Shown piece after piece: positions 53,713 to 63,163 of a stretch of DNA of 64,000 bases. The DNA comes from JBBKXR01 sp037969585 (GTDB lineage: Bacteria > Verrucomicrobiota > Verrucomicrobiia > Verrucomicrobiales > DEV007). The stretch is taken from positions 1 through 64,000 of the forward strand of contig JBBKXR010000191.1 of NCBI GenBank assembly GCA_037969585.1, read 5' to 3'. The first letter of the stretch is position 1. Every line of letters starts with the position of its first letter. The translations under genes were made by a program, and so were the position numbers. Under the pieces are notes generated by a model. It searched no databases, had not been told where the DNA came from, and saw only the letters and a list, made by a program, of their open reading frames with translations.

Positions 53713-54093
53713 TCAGCAATCGACAGCCACTGGCTGGATCAGCACAAATGGCGTCACCACCAACGCCAGAAACTTGGCGTTCTCCGCTTCCCAATATTGC
53801 GCATGCGCTGGCCCCGGCTGAATGATGTCGCCGTTCCCCTTCCACGCCAGCACCGACTCCGTCTTGTCTTCGGTAAAAGCACGCCCGACCTCAGCGAGAT
53901 CCAGAGACGGATCAACGAACAGAACTGCACCGATCTCGTAAGGCTTCTTCAGGTACTCCCACCCGACTTCACCGGTATATTTCGCCAGTTTATCATCAAC
54001 GTTGCCGTCATCTTCGCCGAGCATGCCATAGCGCATCACTTCCGGCTCATCCGCTTCGGATTCACCGCCACTATTCGCGTCGGGTAAGATCAT
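53713..54093 (-). CDS. DUF2288 protein
   Basis: A 126-residue protein matching the DUF2288 pattern: KLAKYTGEVGWEYLKKPYEIGAVLFVDPSLDLAEVG and KNGDIIQPGPAHAQYWEAENAKFLALVVTPFVLIQP-like sequence near the end. The function of the family is unknown. It is acidic at both ends of the N-terminus and has no signal or membrane helix. It lies 37 bases downstream of the PLP enzyme on the same strand. The ATG at 54093 was chosen because an extended reading to 54192 would overlap that gene. Confidence 0.8.
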   Translation of the reverse strand: MILPDANSGGESEADEPEVMRYGMLGEDDGNVDDKLAKYTGEVGWEYLKKPYEIGAVLFVDPSLDLAEVGRAFTEDKTESVLAWKGNGDIIQPGPAHAQYWEAENAKFLALVVTPFVLIQPVAVDC

Positions 54094-54130
54094 GACTACA
54101 GCCTTAACGGCCACTTGCTGACGCTCGCAG

Positions 54131-55261
54131 CTACACCGTGATTCGACGATTGCGCGCGTGAATGGTCCAGCGCTCGCCGGTAGCACGACCATCTTCTATG
54201 ACTACCGCTTCCTGATGCAGGGCGACGGTCGGACAGATGTGCCACGGCATGCCGTATACAACATCGCCGACCTGCAAGAGTTCTCGAGCGTCCAAAGCAT
54301 CGTCCGGAAATTCCATTACTAAATGCTCTTCACTCTGCCCCACCGGCTGGGCGGCTTCGGGAAAATTCAGCAAACGCACCCGACGCTCGATCGGATTCTC
54401 AGCCGAAACCGACTTGTGACCGAGATCGATGCAGACATGATTCCGCCCGGGCTTGCTGATGATTCGACCGAGCAGCACCGTCGCCGGCACAAACTCCAGA
54501 TCGGGAAATTTCGTGCCGTAACCGTCATCCCAAAACAGCGTGGTACCGGGACTGCACTGCCAACCTTTTTGCGCTGAGTGGAGACCAAAGGTAGGTGAAC
54601 CACCACCGACAATCAGTGGTGGCTTCAAACCGTCTGAATCAAGATCGGCGACGAATTTTTCAAAAACCGTGAAGGCATCATCGAATGCCGCCTGCCGCTT
54701 ATCGAGTCCCGGATCGTGAATGTGGCCATCGTAAACGTGCAGACCACCCCACACTCCGGCGTCGTTCAGTTGCTGACACAACGCTGCCGCCTCGTCGCCG
54801 ACTTCGATTCCGGTTCGGTGCATACCACAATCGATATCAACAAACACACACACCCGATCCTTGGCGTCGGCCGCAGTGATAGCGTCGGCGATCGCCGTCG
54901 CGATCGACGAGTCATCGGTCAGGCAGGAAAACCGGCAGTCGGAATATTTTTCTGCGAGAGCGATCAGACGAGCAATGTTCGGGCCGACCGCTTGATAGGC
55001 GAGCAATACGTCAGCGGCGCCGCCTTGAGCGGTCATTTCCGCTTCGGCGATGGTCGCGCATTTGAACTGGGTAATGCCTTCGGCTACCTGCAGGCGCACG
55101 ACTTCCGCGAGCTTGTGGGTTTTGACGTGCGGCCGTAACCGCGAGACATCGCCACCGACGCTGGCGATCATCGTTGCAATGTTAGCCTTGACCCGATCCG
55201 GCCAAACCAGCAGGGCTGGCGAGGCAACTTCAGCGACGTTTTCAACTTCGTACCAGCTCAT
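54131..55261 (-). CDS. PLP enzyme of D-threonine aldolase/D-serine dehydratase type (fold type III)
   Basis: A 376-residue alanine-racemase-fold enzyme. PLP lysine is K47 in RPHVKTHK, as in this family. A metal site is formed by H341 and C343 in MPWHICPTVALHQ, the H-x-C pair that binds zinc in eukaryotic-type D-serine dehydratases, whereas D-threonine aldolases use H-x-D. This points to a D-serine (or D-threonine) dehydratase, which releases 2-aminoacrylate as a reactive enamine. The substrate is inferred. A RidA gene ends 6 bases upstream of its start, so both are probably cotranscribed, and RidA would hydrolyse exactly that enamine. Confidence 0.83.
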   Translation of the reverse strand: MSWYEVENVAEVASPALLVWPDRVKANIATMIASVGGDVSRLRPHVKTHKLAEVVRLQVAEGITQFKCATIAEAEMTAQGGAADVLLAYQAVGPNIARLIALAEKYSDCRFSCLTDDSSIATAIADAITAADAKDRVCVFVDIDCGMHRTGIEVGDEAAALCQQLNDAGVWGGLHVYDGHIHDPGLDKRQAAFDDAFTVFEKFVADLDSDGLKPPLIVGGGSPTFGLHSAQKGWQCSPGTTLFWDDGYGTKFPDLEFVPATVLLGRIISKPGRNHVCIDLGHKSVSAENPIERRVRLLNFPEAAQPVGQSEEHLVMEFPDDALDARELLQVGDVVYGMPWHICPTVALHQEAVVIEDGRATGERWTIHARNRRITV

Positions 55262-55266
55262 AATTT

Positions 55267-55731
55267 TCAGTCTGAAAGTTCGATGATCACTTCGATTTCC
55301 ACCGGGATGTTGCCGGGCAGAACACTGGTGCCCAACGCACTTCGCGCGCCAACACCATTTACTTCGCCGAACACATCACGCATCAGTTCGCTGTAGCCAT
55401 TGATGACCAACGGTTGTTGGATAAAGTCGTCGGTCGAGTTGACCAGTGCGAGGCTTTTGATGATTCTTTTGACGCGATTCAGGCTGCCCAGGTGCGCGTG
55501 CATGGTCGACAACAGTGCCAACCCGGTTTGCCGCGCGGCGGCCTTCGCGCCTTCGAGATCGATGTCTTCACCAACGCGACCCGTGATGTAGGTTTCGTCA
55601 TCGAGCAAGGGTCCGTGCCCTGACACGTAGGCGATGTTACCGACGACGACGATCGGCTGGTAAACGCCACCCGGTGGTGGCGGTGGTGGTAGTTTCAGTC
55701 CCAGTTCCTGGATTCTCGCTTCGGCGCTCAT
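55267..55731 (-). CDS. RidA family protein, longer subgroup
   Basis: A 154-residue RidA-fold protein with an N-terminal helix (MSAEARIQELGLKLPPPP) and the YjgF core: VVVGNIAYVSGHGP and GARSALGTSVLPGNIPVEIEVIIEL, with the Arg in ARSALGTS at the position of the catalytic Arg. It belongs to the longer YjgF/YER057c-like subgroup (about 150 residues) and is distinct from the RidA at 25590. It should deaminate reactive enamines or imines. It lies directly upstream of the PLP enzyme, on the same strand. ATG 55731 is preferred to the start at 55785, which lies close to the ABC gene's end. Confidence 0.85.
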   Translation of the reverse strand: MSAEARIQELGLKLPPPPPPGGVYQPIVVVGNIAYVSGHGPLLDDETYITGRVGEDIDLEGAKAAARQTGLALLSTMHAHLGSLNRVKRIIKSLALVNSTDDFIQQPLVINGYSELMRDVFGEVNGVGARSALGTSVLPGNIPVEIEVIIELSD

Positions 55732-55803
55732 AATGCTGGTAGATAGCGGAGACCACGCCGCCGGTCGACCGCTTTTTTTCCGCAACGACGCCGGTCGCTC
55801 CAG

Positions 55804-57720
55804 CTAGTCCTTGCCAAACTGCCCTTCGCAAAGGAGCCGGTAGAACCCGCGGCCTTCGTAAAGCTCCTTGTGGCTTCCCCGCTCGGCGACTTTGCCATCA
55901 CGCAATACGAGAATTTTGTCCATCGCTCGCGTGGTGGTCATTCGAGTAGCGACGACAATCGCTGTGCGGCCTTTTATCAAAGCTTCTTCGACGCTGCTGA
56001 GTGAGCGTTCGGCAATGCCTTCGGATTCCCCTTTCGTGGTGGGCTTTTCAACAATCTGAGTCGCCGGAGCATCGATGAAGACGATCGGTGGATCTCCCAA
56101 AAAGACTCGCGCCAGCGCGATGCGACGCCTTTGCTCCGCCGATAAACGGAGCCCGCGCTCAGAAGAACCGGCAAAATTTGTGCCACCAATACCGCTAGCC
56201 AAAGCGGTAGCTAATCCATCTTGCAACGATTCGATGAACGGCAGGGCACCGGCCTTTTCCACCGCCTCCCGAATTTCCATCACCGAAGCGTTCGGTCGAC
56301 CGTAGCCAATGTTCTCGGCCAATGTCCCGGAAAACAAATAGGTCTCTGCGGGAACCCAACCTATTTGGCTGCGCAACCACGATAAAGGGTAGTCGCTCAA
56401 CGGGCGATCATCGATCTCAACACTGCCTGACCGCAGCGTATAATAGCCGAGGATGAGGTGCGCGAGCGCGGTTTTCCCGGAACCCGGTGGGCCGACGACG
56501 GCAATTTTTCCGCCCGGCAGAATCGCCAGACTGAGCGAATCGATAACTAACTGGTCTGGCTCGTCCGGATAAGCGAACGATGCTTTGCTGATGTTGAGCC
56601 GGCCATCCAGCCGCTCACGCGAGCCCGGCATGAATTTTCCGGAATCGAGACGCTCCGCCGACTCGGCAAATAGAGTATCCAATCGCCTCGCCGCTCGGGA
56701 AGCGGCAGCCAGACGACACAAGCTTTTTGCGAGCTGACGCAATGCCGCTCCCGCGATGGCCAAAAGGATAACCAAGGCCGTGAATTCGCCGGCCAAAAAG
56801 CTCTCGTCGCTCACGGCCGTTGCGCCGAGCCACCAGAGATAAATCACCAGTCCCAACAGCGCCAAACTACCAACAGCCATGACTGCCATTTCCCTGCCTG
56901 CCGAGCGCATCGCACCGCTGAGGAGAGTCTCAACCCGATGCCTGAAGCGGGTTCGTTCGTGGGTTTCGTTGCCAAAGGCCTTTACCGTCGCCAGCCCGTC
57001 GATAGCTTCCCTGACCGCTGGAGCAACCGCTGACAAATCGCAATCACCGTGGGTCACGGTTGCTTTTTTTGCCAGCAACCAAACGGCGATAGCCCAACCC
57101 GCGCCAAGAGCCAGTGCAATCCCGACCACCGGTCCGGCAAGTTCTGGTGCGACGTTGAACATCAAAATTGCGGTCACTAAAACCAGCAATGCACACTTCA
57201 AAGCGAAGAGAAGATCTCGAGTCCAGGCACGGCGGATGCGACTGAGATCTTCGACGACGTTCGCGTCGATGGCTCGCGCTTGTGATCCTGCGAAAAATGC
57301 CATTGGCTGCGATACGAGCTGGGCGAAAACTTTTTTGCTCAAGCCTGCGGTGGCCTTTTCACCGATCTGCACCATCCACAGCCGCTCGAAATACCTACAG
57401 GTGACGAGCAGCAATGCCGCAAGAGACAAAAACACCGCCATTTCCCTCGCGTCCCGTCCGACAGCCCAGCTAACCACTCCCCCGTCCGGTGTCGCCAGCG
57501 CCAAATCGGCCAACCGTGCGAATGCGAAAACGAAAAACAATCCCAGCGCGATTTCAAAGAAGAGCAATGCCACCGATGCAATGAGCTTCCCGCGAGCCGC
57601 TATCGCAAACTCACGAAACTGCCTCAGCAGCAGTCTGAAGTCAGCGAACATCGCGCTCATCCTCGACCGACTGCCATCGTGTGCTTCGTTTTCCTTTAAT
57701 TTTTCGTCGCCGTTCCCCAT
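55804..57720 (-). CDS. ABC exporter with fused, degenerate ATPase domain
   Basis: A 638-residue half-transporter: a type I exporter membrane domain with about six TM helices (40-350) fused to a nucleotide-binding domain (about 385-638). Walker A GPPGSGKT at 410-417 is intact. Other motifs are changed: Q-loop WVPAE has Ala at 458 instead of Gln, the signature is LSAEQ at 526-530 instead of LSGGQ, Walker B IVFIDAPAT has Ala at 551 where the catalytic Glu belongs, and the H-loop VATRM has Thr at 592 where His belongs. It may bind ATP yet fail to hydrolyse it. The substrate is unknown. It is divergent from the LolA-like gene, so it may belong to either neighbouring unit. Confidence 0.85.
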   Translation of the reverse strand: MGNGDEKLKENEAHDGSRSRMSAMFADFRLLLRQFREFAIAARGKLIASVALLFFEIALGLFFVFAFARLADLALATPDGGVVSWAVGRDAREMAVFLSLAALLLVTCRYFERLWMVQIGEKATAGLSKKVFAQLVSQPMAFFAGSQARAIDANVVEDLSRIRRAWTRDLLFALKCALLVLVTAILMFNVAPELAGPVVGIALALGAGWAIAVWLLAKKATVTHGDCDLSAVAPAVREAIDGLATVKAFGNETHERTRFRHRVETLLSGAMRSAGREMAVMAVGSLALLGLVIYLWWLGATAVSDESFLAGEFTALVILLAIAGAALRQLAKSLCRLAAASRAARRLDTLFAESAERLDSGKFMPGSRERLDGRLNISKASFAYPDEPDQLVIDSLSLAILPGGKIAVVGPPGSGKTALAHLILGYYTLRSGSVEIDDRPLSDYPLSWLRSQIGWVPAETYLFSGTLAENIGYGRPNASVMEIREAVEKAGALPFIESLQDGLATALASGIGGTNFAGSSERGLRLSAEQRRRIALARVFLGDPPIVFIDAPATQIVEKPTTKGESEGIAERSLSSVEEALIKGRTAIVVATRMTTTRAMDKILVLRDGKVAERGSHKELYEGRGFYRLLCEGQFGKD

Positions 57721-57865
57721 TGATTGCGACTCTAAGCCCCACGCACGTCAAAATGCAATCCCGCCCGGCTGAGATTTCCCAAAAAACGAATTCGCACTCG
57801 GCACTCATTCCGCCTTTAGTCGACTAGCAGGTCCGCATATAAAAGCCCCCCCAATCCTCGCATTC

Positions 57866-58582
57866 ATGAAAAACTCACTCTTTTCCCGCTCATCGTCTAG
57901 CTACTCACACGCGAAGCATAATAGACTCGCAGCGCTGGCTCTCAGCCTCGCTGCCGTCATTGTCGCGCAGACCCTACCTACCGCTCACGCTGACCCCAAT
58001 CTGGAACCGTTGAAACGCTGGCTGACATTTCAGAGTGGCATCGACACGCTGAAAACCAACTTTGTCCAGGATCGTAAGTTGAAAACCATGCGCCATCCGT
58101 TTCGGGATGAAGGCACATTTTGGCTCGACCATCCCAACCGCTTCCGCTGGCAAATCGATGGCGACCCGCCAAAAATGATCGCGATCCGGGACAAGAATAC
58201 GATCACGCTGCTCAAGCCTGACAAAAAAGAAGCCGAACAGGTTACCGCCGGCAGCGGTGCCTCTCCCGCTCTCGATTTTCTCGCTGAAGGCTTCCCGCGC
58301 AGTCTCGATGCTCTGCTGAAAAAATTCACGGTCACAGAAATGAAGCAGACCAAGGAATCCTGGGAGGCGCATCTTAAACCCAAGGATGCCGAAACCGCCC
58401 GCACCCTGAGCAAAATAACGTTTTTTATTGATCCCGAAAGTTTCTACCTCCAGGGCTTTGAGCTGAATCTAAAAGACGGCTCCAACATTCGCACCTACTT
58501 CACTCGCCAAGTCTACAATGAGGCGGTCGATGCCAGCTTGTTCAAGGTCGACCTCAACGGCTATACGGTGGAGAGAAAATAG
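57866..58582 (+). CDS. LolA-like periplasmic lipoprotein carrier
   Basis: A 238-residue protein with a long N-terminal signal sequence (hydrophobic about 20-40, cleavage likely after AHA) and a LolA/LolB beta-barrel-like core, with LKTNFVQDRKLKTMRHPFRDEGTFWLDHPNRFRW in the family's early strands. LolA shuttles lipoproteins or similar lipids between membranes. Extra LolA copies are a known part of aryl-polyene/flexirubin gene clusters, where they are thought to help move the product to the outer membrane; here the four genes that follow fit that picture. ATG 57866 is the only early start. It is followed by the hot-dog gene after 11 bases. Confidence 0.86.
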   Translation: MKNSLFSRSSSSYSHAKHNRLAALALSLAAVIVAQTLPTAHADPNLEPLKRWLTFQSGIDTLKTNFVQDRKLKTMRHPFRDEGTFWLDHPNRFRWQIDGDPPKMIAIRDKNTITLLKPDKKEAEQVTAGSGASPALDFLAEGFPRSLDALLKKFTVTEMKQTKESWEAHLKPKDAETARTLSKITFFIDPESFYLQGFELNLKDGSNIRTYFTRQVYNEAVDASLFKVDLNGYTVERK

Positions 58583-58593
58583 CTCGCTAGCCT

Positions 58594-59043
58594 ATGTCTG
58601 ACTCCCACGACTCTACTGCCGCATTCGGCGCAGCTCTTGAAGCGCTGCCACATGGTCCATCGTTCCGCTTTGTCGATGAATTGATCGCGCTCGATCCTGG
58701 AAAATCAGCGCAAGGCGTCTACCTACTTCGCGGTGACGAAGCATTTCTCGAGGGACACTTCCCCGGTTACCCAATCATGCCCGGCGTGCTCCTTTGTGAA
58801 GCGGTCGCTCAACTCGCCGGTGTTGCTGCTCAGAGCGATCCCGACATTCCTGCGCTAAACAATATGCGCCTGACAGCGATCCGTGCCGCGAAAATTCTGG
58901 GCTCCGCCGAACCCGGTGAAACGCTGACTATCTCAACAACCATTTCGGGTCGGCTGGGAACACTCGTTCAGGCCGAAGGCAGCGTCAGTGTCGACGATCG
59001 GCTCGTTCTTAAAACGCAGGTCACCCTCAGCGGCGACGCCTGA
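58594..59043 (+). CDS. FabZ-like hot-dog 3-hydroxyacyl dehydratase
   Basis: A 149-residue hot-dog protein with the FabZ active-site signature: H55 in LEGHFPGYPIMPGV and E69 in LLCEAVAQLAG, both conserved in position. It should remove water from 3-hydroxyacyl-ACP to give trans-2-enoyl-ACP. Dehydratases of this kind in pigment clusters make the conjugated polyene chain. It is close to the LolA-like gene on the same strand and convergent with the flavoprotein gene (5 bases between ends). Confidence 0.87.
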   Translation: MSDSHDSTAAFGAALEALPHGPSFRFVDELIALDPGKSAQGVYLLRGDEAFLEGHFPGYPIMPGVLLCEAVAQLAGVAAQSDPDIPALNNMRLTAIRAAKILGSAEPGETLTISTTISGRLGTLVQAEGSVSVDDRLVLKTQVTLSGDA

Positions 59044-59048
59044 GCGAG

Positions 59049-60332
59049 CTACTTGATCGCCAGCTGTTCCGGGGCGACCGGACATGGGAAAAAGCGGCAC
59101 AAAAGACGGATCAATCTGCGATTGAAAGGACGGGCAGTGTTGGCACCGGCTGCCATGGTCCCGACCTGTCGTTCGATGAAGGCACTGACCATTATATTTG
59201 GCCAAAAATTAAACTTTTCGACAAAGCGTTTACCGCCCCTCTGAAGAGCGAAAATTTCGCCGCTGTAGTAGCGGCCTACATATTCGCCCCACGCCTCCAG
59301 TTGTCGGATCATCTCGGTATCGTGCTGCATACGGACTGCTTTCATGCTTGTATTGCCCGCGCGCAAACTAATCAGTCCATCAGCCAATTCCTCCGCCGAT
59401 TTCATAGCGAGATGGAGCCCTGGTGAGAGCATGGGATCGACGAATCCAAACGCGTCCCCCACCGTGAACCAGTTTTCGCCAGAACCGCGTTCGGAAATCA
59501 GCTGATAATTTGTGTAAGTCATTACCGAACTGACACGGCGAGCATTGGCGGCATTTTTCCTCAGTTGAGGCTCGCGTCGAATCGCCTCTTCCAACCGTTC
59601 CTGAGGAGTGTCGCCAAGTTGCTTCGCATCCTCTTTGTTAACCACGATACCGATCGACATTCGTCCTTCGGGAAGCGGAATGCGCCAGCTCCAACCCGAG
59701 TCCAGGACCCCGATCACCGCTTGCCCTCTCGGCTCATACTCTTCTTCGTAGCCTTCGAAATGGGCAAAGTGTGCGACATCTTTGCGATCACCAATACTCG
59801 TCGGAATCTTCAAGGCTCGAGAAAAAAGCCGTACACGTCCGGTGGCATCGATAAGCAAATCAGGCTGCTGGCCATCAGCGAATTGATCGCCAGCTGCTGC
59901 CAGCGTCTCTTCATCTAGCGCAAGCCGATCGTCGCCGTCTACAACCACCCCCGCCCGATGACAAATGCGTGTCACTCCGGCCTCCAGGGCACGATCCGCG
60001 ACCAACTTATCGAACACTGTCCGATTCACGTTGTAGGCGTAAGTCGGCAGCTTTCCCTCAACCGAAGTAAAACAGAACTGCACGTACTGGTGATCGCGAA
60101 AAACGAAACTCGCTCCCGGCTTGATCACCGACGTCGCCGCAATTTTTTCCTCGATCCCCAAGCGGCGCAGAGTTGGCACCATCGCTGGCAACGTAGATTC
60201 GCCAACGATAAGTTCAGGGCGCTCCTCGAGGTCGAAAATGGTCACATCAAAACCCGCCTCGGCAAGAAAAGTCGCCAAGGTGTTACCCGCAGGTCCGCCC
60301 CCTACGATGGCGACGGTTTGTAACGTTTTCAT
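59049..60332 (-). CDS. Halogenase-like flavin monooxygenase/oxidoreductase
   Basis: A 427-residue FAD protein. FAD motif VAIVGGGPAGNTLATFLAEAG is at about 7-27, and VGESTLP at 43-49 is the GESxxP motif of flavin-dependent halogenases and related enzymes. GWSWRIPLPEG matches the GWxWxIP motif that in halogenases excludes monooxygenation. Relatives of this type appear in aryl-polyene/flexirubin clusters, where they modify the aryl head, but halogenation is not implied here. The start is uncertain: ATG 60332 (MKTLQTVAIVGGG) or ATG 60365 or 60386. Confidence 0.85.
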   Translation of the reverse strand: MKTLQTVAIVGGGPAGNTLATFLAEAGFDVTIFDLEERPELIVGESTLPAMVPTLRRLGIEEKIAATSVIKPGASFVFRDHQYVQFCFTSVEGKLPTYAYNVNRTVFDKLVADRALEAGVTRICHRAGVVVDGDDRLALDEETLAAAGDQFADGQQPDLLIDATGRVRLFSRALKIPTSIGDRKDVAHFAHFEGYEEEYEPRGQAVIGVLDSGWSWRIPLPEGRMSIGIVVNKEDAKQLGDTPQERLEEAIRREPQLRKNAANARRVSSVMTYTNYQLISERGSGENWFTVGDAFGFVDPMLSPGLHLAMKSAEELADGLISLRAGNTSMKAVRMQHDTEMIRQLEAWGEYVGRYYSGEIFALQRGGKRFVEKFNFWPNIMVSAFIERQVGTMAAGANTARPFNRRLIRLLCRFFPCPVAPEQLAIK

Positions 60333-60496
60333 ATCGATTGGATCAATTCCGTCGTTTATTTTCATGCCGCTCTTTACTCGATGCATCAGACGTCTCGGCC
60401 GTCATTGCTTGCCGATTTTTTTCGACCCAACGATAGCATAACAGGCCGACTTGGCATCTGGATGATTAGCCGTCGTTCCTGCTCATTCCAGACCGC

Positions 60497-61828
60497 TCAC
60501 GCATTCGAGTCTGCCTGTTCCAAAAATCGCTGACGCCACTTGCTACGGGAAAATTTGCCGCGGCTGTCCGGCTCCAGTGATGCATTGATCCACCAGCGTC
60601 GAGGCATCTCATACGGCTGCAAACGCTCAGCGATTCCGCTCTTTAATGCTTCAAGATCGAAATTCTCAGCGGGCGCGACGACGGCCACGGAGTCGTGAAC
60701 TCGTGAGGGCTCACTGCTCGGAACACCGAATACGACACAGTGCTTTACCGCTGCCTCGCGTAAAATCGCCGCCTCCACTCGAGGTGGTGACACCTTTCGG
60801 CCGGCGACGTTGATCAAATCGTCGCGGCGCCCTGAGAGGGCCACCATCGGAGCAGAATCTCCTGTGTCGGCTGGCAAAAGCTCCGCGAGATCGCTGGTCA
60901 CAAACCTCCCACCTCCCAGTTGCTCTGAATTTTCCTGACTGGACGGCCAATAACCCTCACCCACCGCTGCACCCCCGATTACCAGGCAGCCATCGTCGTT
61001 GATCGACAGTTCGACATTGGCCATCGCCTGACCGATCACTTCGCGGGCATCGCGGGGACTTTCGCTACGATCGTAAGCAATCCCGCCGCATTCGCTCGAG
61101 CCATAAAAATTGTGAATCTTCACGCCGCTGGTAGCGAACGCTTTGCGCTCGAGATCCCCCGGCAACGGTGCCCCGGCCGAGATCGCCAGCGCGATTCGAT
61201 CAGCGTCAATCACACCCGCCGCATGCCAGGCGCGCCACATCGCCGGCACCGCAGCGAGAGTGTACGGATGATCGGCAAATAGCCGATCCCCCTCCCCCAA
61301 CAGCGCAGCATGCACCGCCGCCGGCAGAGGATCGCCCAGCCAATCAAGCGGAATTCCATGCAGCAACAGCGGCAGCACAAGATTGGAAAAGCCGTAAGAA
61401 TGCGTCAGCGAGATCACGCCAAGATTCGGCCACTCCGACTTCAGCCCCATTGTTTCGACAATGTTATCCGCGTCCGCCACCAGCTGCTCAGCGCGAAACA
61501 TAACGCCACGCGGCTGCCCCGTACTCCCGGAAGTTAACTTCACGTGCACCACACCCGCGGGCAATGGGTCGCCCTCAGTGATCGGCGGCTCCGGACCGTT
61601 CGCCTCCAAAGGACAAAAAGCGACCCCGTCTCTCCACGCCGCCAGCGTTTGCAATATCAGTTCAGATCCCGTCGCCTGCGTTACCGTCACCGCCGAACTC
61701 GTCGGCAATTTGTCGACAGCAGCAGCCAATTCGGCAAAAGTCCACGACCGCCCCACCTGACGGTCGCGCAACGCTACAGCGTCACCGCTTTTTGCAGCCA
61801 CGCATTGCCATCGTTCATATAAATACAT
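60497..61828 (-). CDS. Acyl/aryl-AMP ligase (class I adenylate-forming)
   Basis: A 443-residue enzyme with the P-loop LTSGSTGQPRGV near residue 100, NFYGSSECGGIAYD, and the C-terminal GRRDDLINVAGRKVSPPRVE. The end has GKFSRSKW with the catalytic Lys, so both subdomains are present. It is short compared with typical acyl-CoA ligases (500-600 residues). The likely role is activation of an aryl or acyl starter for loading on an acyl carrier protein. No carrier-protein gene is visible in the window. It lies on the minus strand between the flavoprotein gene and the ketosynthase gene, from which it is divergent. Confidence 0.86.
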   Translation of the reverse strand: MYLYERWQCVAAKSGDAVALRDRQVGRSWTFAELAAAVDKLPTSSAVTVTQATGSELILQTLAAWRDGVAFCPLEANGPEPPITEGDPLPAGVVHVKLTSGSTGQPRGVMFRAEQLVADADNIVETMGLKSEWPNLGVISLTHSYGFSNLVLPLLLHGIPLDWLGDPLPAAVHAALLGEGDRLFADHPYTLAAVPAMWRAWHAAGVIDADRIALAISAGAPLPGDLERKAFATSGVKIHNFYGSSECGGIAYDRSESPRDAREVIGQAMANVELSINDDGCLVIGGAAVGEGYWPSSQENSEQLGGGRFVTSDLAELLPADTGDSAPMVALSGRRDDLINVAGRKVSPPRVEAAILREAAVKHCVVFGVPSSEPSRVHDSVAVVAPAENFDLEALKSGIAERLQPYEMPRRWWINASLEPDSRGKFSRSKWRQRFLEQADSNA

Positions 61829-61906
61829 CAATTCAATTCACCAGTGGAAACGTGCCATCTTTTTCGCTAGTGTGGCGCCCACGTCAAGCCCTGTTACTGA
61901 TTCGAT

Positions 61907-63163
61907 TTGGCCTTTTCAAAAACATCTCCCCATAAAGAACCGCAACGAGTCGTCGTTACCGGAGCTGGCATCATCACTTCGATGGGCCTCGGCTGGCGGG
62001 AAAATGCCGACGGATTTCGCGCCGGTCGCCTGGCATTTCGCGACGTTACGCTGTTCGACACCAGCGGCCAACGCGTGCATCGCGCTGGTGAACTCGATCT
62101 GCCCGAGCAACTTCCCGGCGGCCATCAACTCACTGACCGGCAGGTGAGTCGGCTCGACCGCGCATCGGCAATGCTGATTCACGCCGCCAACGAAGCGGTG
62201 GCACAATCTGGCTGGGCTCCACAAGATACCGACAAAGAGCAGATCCCGATCGCGCTCGGCACCTCCGCCGGCGCTATGGCTCTAGGTGAGGATTACTACA
62301 AACAGGCCATCGCCACGCCGAATGATTCGCGCGGACAGGCCAGTCGTATTCACGTCTACCAGACGCAAACCCAGGCCACCCACCTCGCCGACGCCCTGGG
62401 CATCGACGGTCCCGTAACCATCATTACCAATGCCTGCGCGTCTGGAGCCAACGCCATCGGTCACGCCTACCAACAATTGCAGGCGGGAAAATGCCAACGC
62501 GCACTGGCCGGTGGCTACGACGCACTTTGCCAACTGGTGTTCGCCGGCTTCGATTCCCTGCAAGCTCTAAGCACCGATCTGCCCCGGCCCTTCGATGCCG
62601 ATCGCGACGGACTCGCCCTCGGCGAAGGCGCCGCAATGGTTGCACTTGAGACGCTGGAATATGCGACCGCAAGGGGCGCCAACATCCTCGCCGAAGTCTC
62701 CGGCTACGGTGCCAGCACCGACGTGCATCATCTCACCCAGCCGCATCCCAACGGTGATGCAGCACTGCGCTCGATGAATGCCGCTTGTGCAGACGCTAAG
62801 CTCAACGCAACCGACATCGGCTACATCAATTCCCACGGCACCGGCACCCCGCTCAACGACATCGCCGAAGGCCACGCCATTCAGCGCTGGGCCGGAGCGG
62901 ATGTCGACAAAGTGGCGGTCAGTTCGACGAAAGCCTGCATCGGCCACCTGCTCGGAGGCGCCGGCACGGTCGAAGCCGTCATCGCCCTGATGGCGCTGCG
63001 CGAAGGGTGGCTTCCGCCATCGATGAATGTTCGCACGGCCGATCCCGTGTGCACTTTTGACCTGGTTCAGCAGCCACGTGATCAAAAAATCCGCCACGCA
63101 TTGACCAACTCCTTCGGGTTCGGCGGTGCCAACGCCACCGTCATCCTGTCCGAATTCGCATGA
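61907..63163 (+). CDS. Beta-ketoacyl-ACP synthase (active KS)
   Basis: A 418-residue ketosynthase of the FabF/FabB type. The catalytic triad is complete: C177 in ITNACASGANA, H310 in NSHGTGTPLND and H347 in KACIGHLLGGAG. The TTG at 61907 is used as the start because the first in-frame ATG is beyond the first strand. It condenses an acyl starter with malonyl-ACP. The following gene, overlapping by ATGA, encodes a KS-like protein without the catalytic Cys. This matches ketosynthase/chain-length-factor pairs of aromatic and aryl-polyene polyketide systems. Confidence 0.9.
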   Translation: MAFSKTSPHKEPQRVVVTGAGIITSMGLGWRENADGFRAGRLAFRDVTLFDTSGQRVHRAGELDLPEQLPGGHQLTDRQVSRLDRASAMLIHAANEAVAQSGWAPQDTDKEQIPIALGTSAGAMALGEDYYKQAIATPNDSRGQASRIHVYQTQTQATHLADALGIDGPVTIITNACASGANAIGHAYQQLQAGKCQRALAGGYDALCQLVFAGFDSLQALSTDLPRPFDADRDGLALGEGAAMVALETLEYATARGANILAEVSGYGASTDVHHLTQPHPNGDAALRSMNAACADAKLNATDIGYINSHGTGTPLNDIAEGHAIQRWAGADVDKVAVSSTKACIGHLLGGAGTVEAVIALMALREGWLPPSMNVRTADPVCTFDLVQQPRDQKIRHALTNSFGFGGANATVILSEFA

